From Clostridium luticellarii (lineage in GTDB: Bacteria; Bacillota; Clostridia; Clostridiales; Clostridiaceae): 52,435 nt of DNA. A program made the position numbers and the translations under genes. Where the stretch lies: NCBI RefSeq assembly GCF_002995845.1, contig NZ_PVXP01000020.1, forward strand, positions 1 through 52,435, in the 5' to 3' direction. Positions within the stretch are counted from its first letter, which is position 1; each line of letters starts with the position of its first letter. This document shows positions 26,300-35,354 of this stretch, in pieces. A model generated the notes under the pieces. The model saw only the letters and a program-made list of their open reading frames with translations, ran no database searches and was not told where the DNA came from.

Positions 26300-26680
26300 T
26301 CACTCCTCACCACATAATTTTTCATAATCCTCTGCAGCCAAAAGCTCCCCCAGCTGAGAATTATCCATCACTTCAATGGAGATTATCCAATTCTTATAAG
26401 GATCCTGATTGATGTATTCAGGATTGTCTATAAGTTCTTCATTTATTTCCAGTACCCTTCCTGATACAGGTATATAGAGATCCGAAGCCGCTTTTACAGA
26501 TTCAACGGCCCCAAAGACCTCTGCCTTTTCAAATTCTGAATCCACTTCAGGCAGATCCACAAATACGATATCCCCCAGAGAATCCTGGGCAAAATCGGTG
26601 ATTCCCACATATGCCCTGTCTCCATCCACTTTTATCCACTCATGATCCTTGGTGTACAGTGCTTCCTTTAAAATCTTCAT
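26300..26680 (-). CDS. gcvH: Glycine cleavage system H protein
   Basis: This lipoyl carrier protein has 126 residues. The lipoylated lysine lies in [19 protein letters not shown] near residue 62. It shuttles the aminomethyl group from GcvP to GcvT. It lies 15 bases behind gcvT and directly before gcvPA. Confidence 0.96.
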   Translation of the reverse strand: MKILKEALYTKDHEWIKVDGDRAYVGITDFAQDSLGDIVFVDLPEVDSEFEKAEVFGAVESVKAASDLYIPVSGRVLEINEELIDNPEYINQDPYKNWIISIEVMDNSQLGELLAAEDYEKLCGEE

Positions 26681-26695
26681 TTATAAAGCCTCCAG

Positions 26696-27802
26696 TCATT
26701 TTTTATACTTTTTCTTATAGAATTTTTTATCTGCGACTTCTGCTTTAAGAAGTCTGCCTCTTATTTTTACAAAAATTTCAGTTCCCAGTTTAGAGTAAGC
26801 GGAATCCACAAGGGCAAGTCCTATATTTTTTTTCAGAGACGGTGAACGGTATCCAGTAGTCACTTCACCTATTTTCCTGCCTTCTGTCAAAACCTCATAG
26901 CCATGCCTTGGAATACCTCTTTCCTTCATTTCAAAGCCAATTATCTTTCTCTTGATTCCCTCCTCTTTTTGCTTTAGAAGCGCTTCCCTGCCTATAAAAT
27001 TCTTTTTATCAAGTTTCACAAAAAATCCTATTCCTGCTTCAAGCGGGGTAATGGCTTCCGAAAGCTCATTTCCATAAAGGGGCAGGTTGACTTCAAATCT
27101 CAGTGTATCTCTTGCGCCAAGTCCTGCAGGCTTTATACCTTCCTCCCTGCCGGCTTCAAGTATCCTATCCCACAGATATTCTCCATTTTCAGCAGCAGAA
27201 TATATTTCAAACCCGTCTTCACCTGTATATCCGGTTCTGGATATCATGCATTTTCTTCCGGAAATAATCACATCCCTTTTGCAAAAAAAGAATTTAATTT
27301 TCCCCAGATCCACATCTGTGAGCTTTTGGAGTATGTTTTCAGCTTTAGGACCCTGAACAGCAAGCTGTATGATAGATGAAGATATATTTTTGATCTCAAC
27401 ATCAAAATTTCCCTTGTGCCCGATCATCCAGCTAATATCCTTTTCTATATTGGCAGCGTTTATAACCAGGAAAAAATGTTCACCGTTAAATCTGTAAACT
27501 ATGATATCATCTACAATTCCGCCATCGGGATAACACATAGGAGTATACAGTATTTGATTATCTTCAAGAACAGCTGCATCATTTGTGATTAAATTTTGAA
27601 CAAACTCCAGTGCATCCTTTCCTGTTATATCCGCCTCTCCCATGTGTGAAACATCAAACAATCCCGCTCTTTCTCTAACTGCCTCATGTTCAGGTATTAT
27701 GCCTTCAAATTGAACCGGCATAGACCATCCTGCAAAGTCTATTATTTTCGCCCCATACTTTTTATAAGAATTAAACAATGCAGTCTTCTTTAATTTTTCC
27801 AC
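26696..27802 (-). CDS. gcvT: Glycine cleavage system T protein (aminomethyltransferase)
   Basis: This protein passes the methylene carbon of the aminomethyl group to tetrahydrofolate, 368 residues. KIIDFAGWSMPVQFEGI, FDVSHMGEADITG, the folate-site Asp in YPDGGIVDDIIVYR and TGYTGEDGFEIY are typical. The start is the GTG at 27802 with GGGAGG before it. Longer in-frame readings run back into the glycine riboswitch and are not real. The gene is first in the gcv operon and thus directly under riboswitch control. Confidence 0.95.
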   Translation of the reverse strand: MEKLKKTALFNSYKKYGAKIIDFAGWSMPVQFEGIIPEHEAVRERAGLFDVSHMGEADITGKDALEFVQNLITNDAAVLEDNQILYTPMCYPDGGIVDDIIVYRFNGEHFFLVINAANIEKDISWMIGHKGNFDVEIKNISSSIIQLAVQGPKAENILQKLTDVDLGKIKFFFCKRDVIISGRKCMISRTGYTGEDGFEIYSAAENGEYLWDRILEAGREEGIKPAGLGARDTLRFEVNLPLYGNELSEAITPLEAGIGFFVKLDKKNFIGREALLKQKEEGIKRKIIGFEMKERGIPRHGYEVLTEGRKIGEVTTGYRSPSLKKNIGLALVDSAYSKLGTEIFVKIRGRLLKAEVADKKFYKKKYKK

Positions 27803-27833
27803 AAAAAAACCTCCCTCATATATTTTTATCCAG

Positions 27834-28045
27834 CAAAAAAAGGACATGAAGAACAAATAGTTCACACGTCCCTGTTTATTTACCTGAGAGATTCGATACA
27901 AACACCTTTCACCTTCGGTACTGTTTTAAAGAACAGATTTTCCAGAGTTTTGTCCTAGAGCGCTGCCTTTACCTGAAAGTTTTTGATATATCTGTGAAAA
28001 TATATCATTGCCTCTTCGGTCAACAGATGTTGTCTCACGCCATAA
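27834..28045 (-). ncRNA. Tandem glycine riboswitch with terminator
   Basis: Two gcvT-type aptamers lie in a row on the minus strand. The first (about 28045-27938) has GACCGAAGAGGCAA, CTTTCAGGTAAAGGC and GGACAAAACTCTGGA; the second (about 27937-27863) has TACCGAAGGTGAAAG and CTCTCAGGTAAA. A hairpin GGACGTGTGAAC-TATTT-GTTCTTCATGTCC with T8 follows (27871-27834). Glycine should switch the gcv operon on by preventing this terminator. Confidence 0.95.
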
Positions 28046-28076
28046 TCATCCAAGTCCTTATTTTATTATATTACTA

Positions 28077-28105
28077 ATAATACACTTTAAAATATATAAT
28101 TTCAA
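28077..28105 (-). promoter_or_regulatory. Promoter of the glycine cleavage operon
   Basis: TTGAAA, a 17-base spacer and TATTAT on the minus strand, with the start about 20-30 bases before the first glycine aptamer. Confidence 0.6.
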
Positions 28106-28149
28106 TAAAAATATGGCATTTTTTTATTCATTATAATATTTTTTACTGT

Positions 28150-28791
28150 TTACCTTTTCAACTTTTCTATTTCCTGCAAATTTCCCATTAGCCAGCCTTC
28201 TGTCATATTTGAAAATTCAACCCAGAATCCAGTTTCAGCATGAAGTTTTACAGAATCTTTCCATGTTGAAATCCAGCGGCACAGATGATCTTTTAAGAAC
28301 TTTTCCATGGCTTCCAAAATTCTTGTGATATTCTGCAAATCACCTCGTAAGCCAAAATCACAAAGTCTTGCCATAAATGACAATTCAAAATGCAGATGAT
28401 CTGCTGCCTCTTTTGGATTTACCTCCAGTCCAAATTCATGATAAAATCTTCTTACAGATAACTCCGACTTTCCAAAAATCAGTCTGTCTTTATTTTCATA
28501 TACGGATTCCCAGGAAGCTGCTAAAATGCGTCCCGGTCCAAGAAAAAGCCTGTAATAATCCTCCCACAATTCTTCCCTGTATTTAGAATTCAAATTATTT
28601 CTATTTATTTCACTTGATATCATCTCAGCTCCACGGGGAACAGCTAAATTACTTTTCCATTTGGTGAGCTTTTCAAGCAAATCCGTATTTTCCAAAATAT
28701 TCAGGCCAGTTTTCAAATTGCCCCCGTAAAAGAGAGCCAGGGTTGAATATACAGCTTTTCTCTCCCTAAACCACAATTTTATATTGTCCAT
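28150..28791 (-). CDS. TorD/DmsD-family molybdoenzyme chaperone
   Basis: This 213-residue, largely helical protein carries the TorD/DmsD/NarJ motif region: YRLFLGPGRILAASWESVYENKDRLIFG corresponds to the conserved Y-x-x-L-F-x-G-P-G / P-x-E-S-x-Y block, with DHLHFELSFMARL and FLKDHLCRWISTW near the end. Such chaperones hold the apo-molybdoenzyme until its cofactor is inserted. It is the last gene behind the two oxidoreductase subunits (15-base gap), which it should serve. Confidence 0.85.
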   Translation of the reverse strand: MDNIKLWFRERKAVYSTLALFYGGNLKTGLNILENTDLLEKLTKWKSNLAVPRGAEMISSEINRNNLNSKYREELWEDYYRLFLGPGRILAASWESVYENKDRLIFGKSELSVRRFYHEFGLEVNPKEAADHLHFELSFMARLCDFGLRGDLQNITRILEAMEKFLKDHLCRWISTWKDSVKLHAETGFWVEFSNMTEGWLMGNLQEIEKLKR

Positions 28792-28806
28792 TGCACTTGA
28801 TTCTCC

Positions 28807-29388
28807 TCATTTTTCTACTGCATCTCTATGTGGAGTAATAACCAGGGCAGGTTTTGTAATATTTCCCTCAGGCATACCCGGCACTTCATCAATACTTCCA
28901 TACTTCTGCACAAGTAAATCCAACGGTCCGTAAGCCAGAGCTCTCATAGGACATGCAGCCACACAGGCAGGCTCCCTTCCTTCAGCCAGCAGATCCATAC
29001 AAAAATCACATTTCCTGACCTTTTTAATATGTTCATCATATTGTGGTGCCTTGTAAGGACAGCTTTTTATACATCTGCAGCACCCAATACATTTTTCTTC
29101 ACAAATATAGACGATTCCATCTTTTTTCCTCTTCACAACTGCCCCTGTAGGACAGCTTTTTGCACATACAGGATCAAGGCAGTGATTGCAGCTGATGGAA
29201 ATCCAGAAAGCATATACATCTGGGAAAATAGCTCTGCCTCTTCTTTTATAACTCCCCCCGGAGACTTCATATACCTTCCTGAAATTCTGTCCTGTTTCCA
29301 GATTGTTTTTATCCTTGCAGGCTATGCTGCAGGTGCCGCACCCCGTACAACTTTTCTGTTCAAAATAAAATGCCAGCTGTCTGCGCAT
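28807..29388 (-). CDS. Four-cluster ferredoxin subunit, DmsB-like
   Basis: This 193-residue subunit has four [4Fe-4S] motifs: CTGCGTCSIACKD, CNHCLDPVCAKSCP, CIGCCRCIKSCPY and CDFCMDLLAEGREPACVAACP. This is the DmsB/PhsB/NrfC pattern. It should carry electrons to the catalytic subunit encoded upstream. No membrane anchor (DmsC-type) gene accompanies it, so the electron donor is probably soluble, or an anchor lies elsewhere. Confidence 0.92.
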   Translation of the reverse strand: MRRQLAFYFEQKSCTGCGTCSIACKDKNNLETGQNFRKVYEVSGGSYKRRGRAIFPDVYAFWISISCNHCLDPVCAKSCPTGAVVKRKKDGIVYICEEKCIGCCRCIKSCPYKAPQYDEHIKKVRKCDFCMDLLAEGREPACVAACPMRALAYGPLDLLVQKYGSIDEVPGMPEGNITKPALVITPHRDAVEK

Positions 29389-29403
29389 TTAAACCACTTC
29401 CCT

Positions 29404-31749
29404 CTAATATACTTTTTCTATTTCAACCAGGCTCGTATGGGACGGATTCCCAAAAGCCAGCGGAGTTGGCTTATATCTGGTCAAAACATTTATACACCCT
29501 CTTCTGTCAATTCCCTTTTCATCTGGTATCCACCAGCCGCCCTGTGGTATGGAGGCAACTCCCGGCATAATCCTGGAAGTGATTTTCACAGGTAAAATTA
29601 TAGTGCCCCTGTCATTGAACACTTTGACCATATCTCCCTCTGCAACATGCCGCTCTCCGGCATCTTCACAATTCATCAGAACCTTCTGGGGCTCCACTTC
29701 CTCCATCCAGCCCGTATTGTCAAAAGTGGAATGTACTCTTCTTTTGGAATGATGACCTATACACTGAATTGGATATTTTCCCGAAACAGGATCCTCCGGC
29801 CCCTCCCAGGCAGAAATATACTGGGGAACTGCAGGTATTTTCCTGTGGTTATTCATATTCCACAGCCTGTCGGAGAAAATCTCTATTTTACCCGAAGGAG
29901 TTGGAAAAGGATTATGGACAGGATCTTCAATTTGCTTTTTAAAAGCAATACAGGGCTCTTCATAAATCCAGCGGTATATTCCTTTTTTCTTGAACTCCTG
30001 AAAACATGGAAAACCTGGATTTTCCCCGGCTGTCTTCTCCACAAGATATTCTGCCCAGTCACTCAAAGACTTTCCCTCGGTAAACTGCTCTGAAAGTCCC
30101 AGCTTTTTTGCCAGATCACTTATCCAGTCATAGGCATTACGGCATTGAAAGACTGTATCCACTGCCTTGTTCATAAACAGTACATAATCACCAAATCCCC
30201 AGGGTGTCACTATATCTTCCCTCTCCATCATATCATCCGCAGGCAGTACTATATCTGAAAACCGTGCACTGGCAGTTAAAAATTGATCACTGGTCACAAT
30301 AAGCTCCACCAGATTTTCATTTTTCAGAATTTCTGCAGTACCGTTAGAATCCGTATGCTGGTTTACAAGACAATTTCCGCCCAAATTAAATATGTATTTT
30401 ATATTGGAAGACAGTTTTTTTGTCCCTTTAACGCTTAAATCAGCTCCCATGCCCTTTCCCCTCACTATGGCATCCGGCCAGCTGAACATGGAAATTTGAC
30501 TTTTATTGGGATTGTAATGAGGAATGGATGCCACATACTCCTCTCTCACCGGATATCCCGTTCCTGACGCCCATCCACCACTGATGCCTATATTGCCGGT
30601 CATGGTTGCCAGTACAGTTCCACCTCTTGCCACCTGCTCTCCATAAGCATGTCTTTGGGGTCCAAATCCCTGTATGAGTGCAGCAGGTTTACTAAGTGCA
30701 TATTCTCTCGCCAATCTGACAATGGTTTCCTCCGGAATTCCCGTAATCGACTCAGCCCAGGCAGGAGTTTTAGGTATTTTGCCAGCACCTTTTCCCAGTA
30801 CATAGTCCCTGTAGGAATTTCCAGGCGGAATTCCTGCAGGCATATGTGCTTCATCAAAACCAATGCAGTATTTGTCCAGAAATTTCTGATCCTGAAGATT
30901 TTCTACAATCATCACATAGGCCATGGCATCCATCAGAGCATTATCCGTAGTGGGTCTGATCGGTATCCACTCATCCGCAAGAGCCACTGCCGTATTGGAG
31001 TAAATTGGATCAATACTTATTATTTTGGCACCTGCATTTTTAGCCATCTTGAGATAATAGGCGGTATTGGTTCCATGTATGGTATCTGCAGGATTGAAGC
31101 CAAGTAAAATTATCAGCTTCGAATTGACCCAGTCTTCCCTGCTGTTTCCGGTGTATATAGTTCCAAAAGTGTAGGGAGTGGCCGCTTGAGTACAAGCTGT
31201 GCTGTAGGTTCCATAATAGGACAGATACCCTCCATACATTCCAAGAAGTCTTTTCATCCACACATTTTCCGAAAGTCTTCCTTCATTTCCCGTAGCATAT
31301 TGAATATATATGGAGTCAGGACCGTATTTATTCATTATTCTCCTCAAATTATCTGCAATAATATCCAGCGCTTCATCCCAGGTTATGATCTCAAATTTTC
31401 CTTCACCCCGTTTTCCCCTGCGCTTCATTGGATATTTCAGCCTGTTACAGTCATATATTCTGTTTCGATAAGCCCGACATCTTAAGCATCCCCTGAGCTG
31501 TGGAATTTTTTCAGTGTCCGGTATGTCATCTTCCGTGGATATTCTCACAATGCGATTGTGCTTTACATGTGCCTTTATGACACACCTTCCGCCGCAGTTA
31601 TGGGAACCGGAAGTGGAAATTATTTTCTCCTCTTCATCCAGATCATTTTTGGAGTCAAATGCATAAAAGCCATCCTCTCCAGATGATTTTTCTATAAATT
31701 CAAATGTTGTTTCGTCAATATTCAAAAGTTCTATTCTATCTGTCTTCAT
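29404..31749 (-). CDS. Molybdopterin oxidoreductase, DMSO-reductase (DmsA) family
   Basis: This catalytic subunit has 781 residues and is closest, by motif memory, to DmsA/YnfE: RLKYPMKRRGKRGEGKFE, ITWDEALDIIADNLRR, DEWIPIRPTTDNALMDAMAYVMI and QGFGPQRHAYGEQVARG. The Ser in YYGTYSTACT aligns with the metal ligand of S-/N-oxide reductases, so it likely reduces DMSO or a similar oxide. Oddities: there is no twin-arginine signal, so it should be cytosolic; and the first cluster cysteine seems replaced (SGSHNCGGRC instead of a Cys four residues before the second). Start taken at 31749, nine bases behind AGAGGTG. It lies 72 bases behind the ribose-type transporter operon with a terminator between. 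Confidence 0.85.
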   Translation of the reverse strand: MKTDRIELLNIDETTFEFIEKSSGEDGFYAFDSKNDLDEEEKIISTSGSHNCGGRCVIKAHVKHNRIVRISTEDDIPDTEKIPQLRGCLRCRAYRNRIYDCNRLKYPMKRRGKRGEGKFEIITWDEALDIIADNLRRIMNKYGPDSIYIQYATGNEGRLSENVWMKRLLGMYGGYLSYYGTYSTACTQAATPYTFGTIYTGNSREDWVNSKLIILLGFNPADTIHGTNTAYYLKMAKNAGAKIISIDPIYSNTAVALADEWIPIRPTTDNALMDAMAYVMIVENLQDQKFLDKYCIGFDEAHMPAGIPPGNSYRDYVLGKGAGKIPKTPAWAESITGIPEETIVRLAREYALSKPAALIQGFGPQRHAYGEQVARGGTVLATMTGNIGISGGWASGTGYPVREEYVASIPHYNPNKSQISMFSWPDAIVRGKGMGADLSVKGTKKLSSNIKYIFNLGGNCLVNQHTDSNGTAEILKNENLVELIVTSDQFLTASARFSDIVLPADDMMEREDIVTPWGFGDYVLFMNKAVDTVFQCRNAYDWISDLAKKLGLSEQFTEGKSLSDWAEYLVEKTAGENPGFPCFQEFKKKGIYRWIYEEPCIAFKKQIEDPVHNPFPTPSGKIEIFSDRLWNMNNHRKIPAVPQYISAWEGPEDPVSGKYPIQCIGHHSKRRVHSTFDNTGWMEEVEPQKVLMNCEDAGERHVAEGDMVKVFNDRGTIILPVKITSRIMPGVASIPQGGWWIPDEKGIDRRGCINVLTRYKPTPLAFGNPSHTSLVEIEKVY

Positions 31750-31787
31750 TAGCATGCACCTCTTAATCTTACATATTTACATTTTAT

Positions 31788-31820
31788 AAAAACAGTGAAT
31801 CATCAAATCCACTGTTTTTT
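31788..31820. terminator. Terminator behind the ribose-type transporter
   Basis: AACAGTG and CACTGTT flank a 12-base loop; T-rich sequence follows on both strands. The 71-base gap between the transporter and the oxidoreductase holds little beyond this and a ribosome binding site, so the oxidoreductase genes may depend on readthrough. Confidence 0.65.
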
Positions 31821-32804
31821 CTAGGCAATGCCTACCTTTTTAATAGAAGAAAGTCTATAAGAATTTAGAATCAATATGGCAAACATTAAAAGTCCGTGAA
31901 CCACGCTCTGCCAATAGAAATTAATTCCTACCAAACTAAGTCCATTTGATACAACTCCGTAAAATATTACTCCTACGAGGGTGCCTGGTATATCCACAAG
32001 ACCTTTTTCATTTAAAGTACTTCCAATAAAAACAGCTCCTATTCCATCCATCAAATAGTAATTTCCACTTAATGGAACATAAGATTTAAGTGCAGAAGCC
32101 CCTACTATACCGGCGAAAGCACATATAACACTGCATATAACAAATGCATAAGAAGTATATTTTTTTACGGGAACTCCTGAAAGTTCCGCAGCTTCGCTCT
32201 GCAATCCAATAGCATATAAATATCTTCCAAAGACAGTTTTTTTAAGCAAAAAATGAATTGAAAAAGCAACTAGAATAGCTATAATTACAGACCACTTGAA
32301 ATCAATCTGGCTACCCCATTTATTTACAACAAATAAGCTGCCATTTCCCAAAAAGCTAAAAACTTCATCCATATTTGGCAAATACACTGGTTTACCGCCT
32401 TCAGTAATAATTCTCTCAATACTCTGCCCTATAAAAAGAGTCCCAAAAGTAGCCAAAAATATTGTAATTTTTACCTTTAGAACCAAGAAACTATTAAATA
32501 CTCCTATAATGGCTCCAGCCACAAGACCCATAAAAATGGCAGTAAGCCATCCCCATCCATAACTAAGCAAAATTACAGATACCATTCCACCCATGTCAAA
32601 AGCCACTGCCACGGAAAGATCTATTCCCCCAGCTGCAATAACCAGGCACAGGCCCACTGATACCAAAGTAAGTATAGCAGACTGAGTTAAAATATTCAAT
32701 AAATTCCCTGGGTTTAAAAATTTGGAAGTTGTAATTGAAAGTCCTATTATGAGTATTAATAATGCTATAATTGTGCTATATCTTATAAAGCCGTTTTTCA
32801 ACAT
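31821..32804 (-). CDS. Ribose-type ABC transporter permease (second)
   Basis: This RbsC-like inner membrane protein of 327 residues has eight to ten hydrophobic segments and the family segments AAGGIDLSVAVAFDMGG, GVFNSFLVLKVKITIFLATFGT and the ALKSYVPLSGNYYLMDGIGAVFIGST loop. It lies two bases behind the first permease and probably forms a heterodimer with it. Relatives carry ribose, xylose, galactose or AI-2. The substrate cannot be read here. Confidence 0.88.
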   Translation of the reverse strand: MLKNGFIRYSTIIALLILIIGLSITTSKFLNPGNLLNILTQSAILTLVSVGLCLVIAAGGIDLSVAVAFDMGGMVSVILLSYGWGWLTAIFMGLVAGAIIGVFNSFLVLKVKITIFLATFGTLFIGQSIERIITEGGKPVYLPNMDEVFSFLGNGSLFVVNKWGSQIDFKWSVIIAILVAFSIHFLLKKTVFGRYLYAIGLQSEAAELSGVPVKKYTSYAFVICSVICAFAGIVGASALKSYVPLSGNYYLMDGIGAVFIGSTLNEKGLVDIPGTLVGVIFYGVVSNGLSLVGINFYWQSVVHGLLMFAILILNSYRLSSIKKVGIA

Positions 32805-32805
32805 A

Positions 32806-33789
32806 TCAATTCAACCTCCTTGTTCTTATAGTAGTTACTCCCACCGCCAACAATATCAGTGCTCCTTTGACTGCATAAACCCAATAGGTGGGTACATTTA
32901 TCAAAGTAAAACCATTAGTGAGAACTTCTACAAACAATACACTTAAAATAGTACCCGGAATATTGGGCACAGCTGTACGTGAAAAAATAGCACTCATATA
33001 AGCTGCAAGCAGTATATCAAACAACATAATATCTCCTGTACCTGGTACACTTCCAGATAACCTAGCAGAAGCCAATACACTTGCAATCAATGCCATTATA
33101 GATGCTATAACATAAGTTGATGACAAAACAAGTTTTACATTTATACCAGCTATTCTGGCAGCTTCAGGGTTTCCACCTACTGCATTCACCCAGTTTCCAA
33201 ATACAGATTTATTTAAAAGTATATACAATACAATTTCTACTATTACAAAAACCCAAACGGAGTTAGGCAAAAATAAAAAACTTCCTCTGGAAATAAAGTC
33301 CAAAAAACCATTGGATACATTTATGGGCTTATTTCCCGATACCAGAAGCTCGGCCCCTTGAAGAAAATACATCATTGAAAGAGTGGCAAGAAGTGGAATA
33401 ATCTTCAGCTTTCCAATCATAAATGAATTTATCAAGCCTATACAAAGACTCACCAGTACTGCTATTAGAAGTATCGACAAAATAGAGTAGCTTTTACTCA
33501 TGAAATAGGTTATTATCACACTGTTAAAAGCTAGATTATTTCCTAGAGACAGATCAATTCCCCCCTTTATTACATGTGTACCTCCTCCAATTAATATGAT
33601 GGTCATTCCAGATGTAACTATACCTAAAACACTTGACTGGTTTAATATATTTAATACATTGTGTATCTCCAGAAATGATGGTGAAATAACAGAAAATATA
33701 ACAATAAGCAAAACAAACATTACATACCCGCTGTATTGTAATAATATATTTTCAGGTTTTAATATTCTACGCTCCATTGACAACTGCAT
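32806..33789 (-). CDS. Ribose-type ABC transporter permease (first)
   Basis: This RbsC-like permease of about 327 residues has IIGGGTHVIKGGIDLSLGNN, GLINSFMIGKLKIIPLLATLS, ARIAGINVKLVLSSTYV and ARLSGSVPGTGDIMLFDILLAAYMS, the pattern of sugar-type permeases. The ATG at 33789 (spaced eight bases from GGGAGG) overlaps the end of the ATPase gene. Two different permeases imply a heterodimeric channel, as in the Lsr and some rhamnose transporters. Confidence 0.88.
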   Translation of the reverse strand: MQLSMERRILKPENILLQYSGYVMFVLLIVIFSVISPSFLEIHNVLNILNQSSVLGIVTSGMTIILIGGGTHVIKGGIDLSLGNNLAFNSVIITYFMSKSYSILSILLIAVLVSLCIGLINSFMIGKLKIIPLLATLSMMYFLQGAELLVSGNKPINVSNGFLDFISRGSFLFLPNSVWVFVIVEIVLYILLNKSVFGNWVNAVGGNPEAARIAGINVKLVLSSTYVIASIMALIASVLASARLSGSVPGTGDIMLFDILLAAYMSAIFSRTAVPNIPGTILSVLFVEVLTNGFTLINVPTYWVYAVKGALILLAVGVTTIRTRRLN

Positions 33790-35287
33790 CACTTTTTCCT
33801 CCCATCATGGAAACAAATATCTCATTAGTATTCATATTTCCTCCAATAAATTCATCCACAATTTCTCCTCTATACATCACCAGGATTCTATCTGACAGTC
33901 CCACCATTTCTTGTATATCCTGAGAAATCAATATTATTCCTGCTCCTTGCTCAGCCATTTTATTTATAATAGAATATATTTCTATTTTAGCTCCTATATC
34001 TACTCCTGAAGTCAATTCATTAAATATATATAATTTTGATTCGCTGTTCATCCATTTTCCTATTGCCACTTTCTGTTGATTTCCTCCACTTAACAATCCT
34101 GCTGAAGTTTCCTGACCAGAGGTTTTGATACCCAATTTTTCTATTATATTTTTGGCTCTGGTATTTTCTTCCAAAGTATTGACAATACCTTTTCTACTTA
34201 CAGACTTTAAATTTGAAATAGTAATATTATGACAGACAGACATATTTTGTATTATACCCAGCTTCCTTCTGTCTTGGGGGACATAAGCCATGCCCAGTTG
34301 TACCGCCGTTTCAGGTCTATTTTGAAGCAACTTTCTGCCATTGAATTCAATACTTCCGCTAACTACACCGGAAGTATCGTAAATAGCTCTACCCAATTCA
34401 ATATGGCCGGATCCCATAAGACCTGTTATAGCAATTATCTCGCCTTTATTCATTTTAAAACTAATATTTTTGAATACTTTAATATGAGTAAGATCTTTTA
34501 TTTCCAGCAACACTTTATTTTGCGGCATCTTTTTAGAAGGATACCTTCTTTTTATATCTTTTCCCGTCATCACTTTTACAATATCTTCTACATTCAATCC
34601 ACCAGATTCTAAAGTTCTGACTTTTTTTCCGTTTTTAAGTACTGTAATCCTGTCACATAATTCCAGCACTTCCCTTAAATAATGGGATATATATATAATG
34701 GAAATGTTCTTGCCCAGTTCCTTTATAATTTGAAACAATCTATCTGCCTCATATTTAGGAAGCACTGCCGTAGGTTCGTCAAATACAATAAGTTTCGGTT
34801 CATTCAAAAGTGCACGGCAAATCTGTACTAATTGCTGCTCTCCAACTGTGAGATTCCACATCAGCCTATTTCCCTGAATAGTTACTCCCAATTTTTCTTT
34901 TAATAACCTTTCACTCTCCTTGACCATAAACTTCCTATTTAAAAGTTTCAGTGGAGAATATGCAGGTTCAATACCTAAAAATAGCGACTCTGCAACAGTA
35001 AGGTGTGGAACTATGTATCTTTCCTGATGTATGAAATGAATTTTCAATTTTTCCACGCTTTTAGTCGTCAAATGTTTTTGACATTGTCCATTTATTTTGA
35101 TTTCTCCAGTATCCTGCTCATAAATACCCGCAAGAATTTTCATCAACGTTGACTTTCCCGCTCCATTTTCTCCGACAATACCGTGTATCTCCCTATTTTT
35201 CACCTGCAAAGTTACATCTTCAAGAGCTTTCACCCCAGGAAATTCCTTTCTTATATTCAGCATTTCCAAAACATATGAGTCATCCAT
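33767..35287 (-). CDS. Ribose-type ABC transporter ATPase with two ATPase domains
   Basis: This is a tandem-domain RbsA/MglA-like ATPase of 506 residues. The first domain has Walker A GENGAGKSTLMK, a signature around NLTVGEQQLVQICRAL and Walker B LIVFDEPTAVL. The second has a degenerate P-loop (GLMGSGHIELGR) but a good LLSGGNQQKVAIGKWM signature, as is usual for the family. The ATG at 35287 has AAGGAGGG nine bases before it. It powers the two permeases that follow. Confidence 0.9.
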   Translation of the reverse strand: MDDSYVLEMLNIRKEFPGVKALEDVTLQVKNREIHGIVGENGAGKSTLMKILAGIYEQDTGEIKINGQCQKHLTTKSVEKLKIHFIHQERYIVPHLTVAESLFLGIEPAYSPLKLLNRKFMVKESERLLKEKLGVTIQGNRLMWNLTVGEQQLVQICRALLNEPKLIVFDEPTAVLPKYEADRLFQIIKELGKNISIIYISHYLREVLELCDRITVLKNGKKVRTLESGGLNVEDIVKVMTGKDIKRRYPSKKMPQNKVLLEIKDLTHIKVFKNISFKMNKGEIIAITGLMGSGHIELGRAIYDTSGVVSGSIEFNGRKLLQNRPETAVQLGMAYVPQDRRKLGIIQNMSVCHNITISNLKSVSRKGIVNTLEENTRAKNIIEKLGIKTSGQETSAGLLSGGNQQKVAIGKWMNSESKLYIFNELTSGVDIGAKIEIYSIINKMAEQGAGIILISQDIQEMVGLSDRILVMYRGEIVDEFIGGNMNTNEIFVSMMGGKSDAVVNGA

Positions 35288-35354
35288 AATCAATTTCCCT
35301 CCTTGTACAGCAATAACAATTTATTGAGAAACAGATTGACACTGTTTCTCTTTA

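Noticed and set aside
27803-27901. N-terminal extension of gcvT
   Set aside because: The extra residues are a translation of the glycine riboswitch and its terminator; GTG at 27802 has the ribosome binding site.
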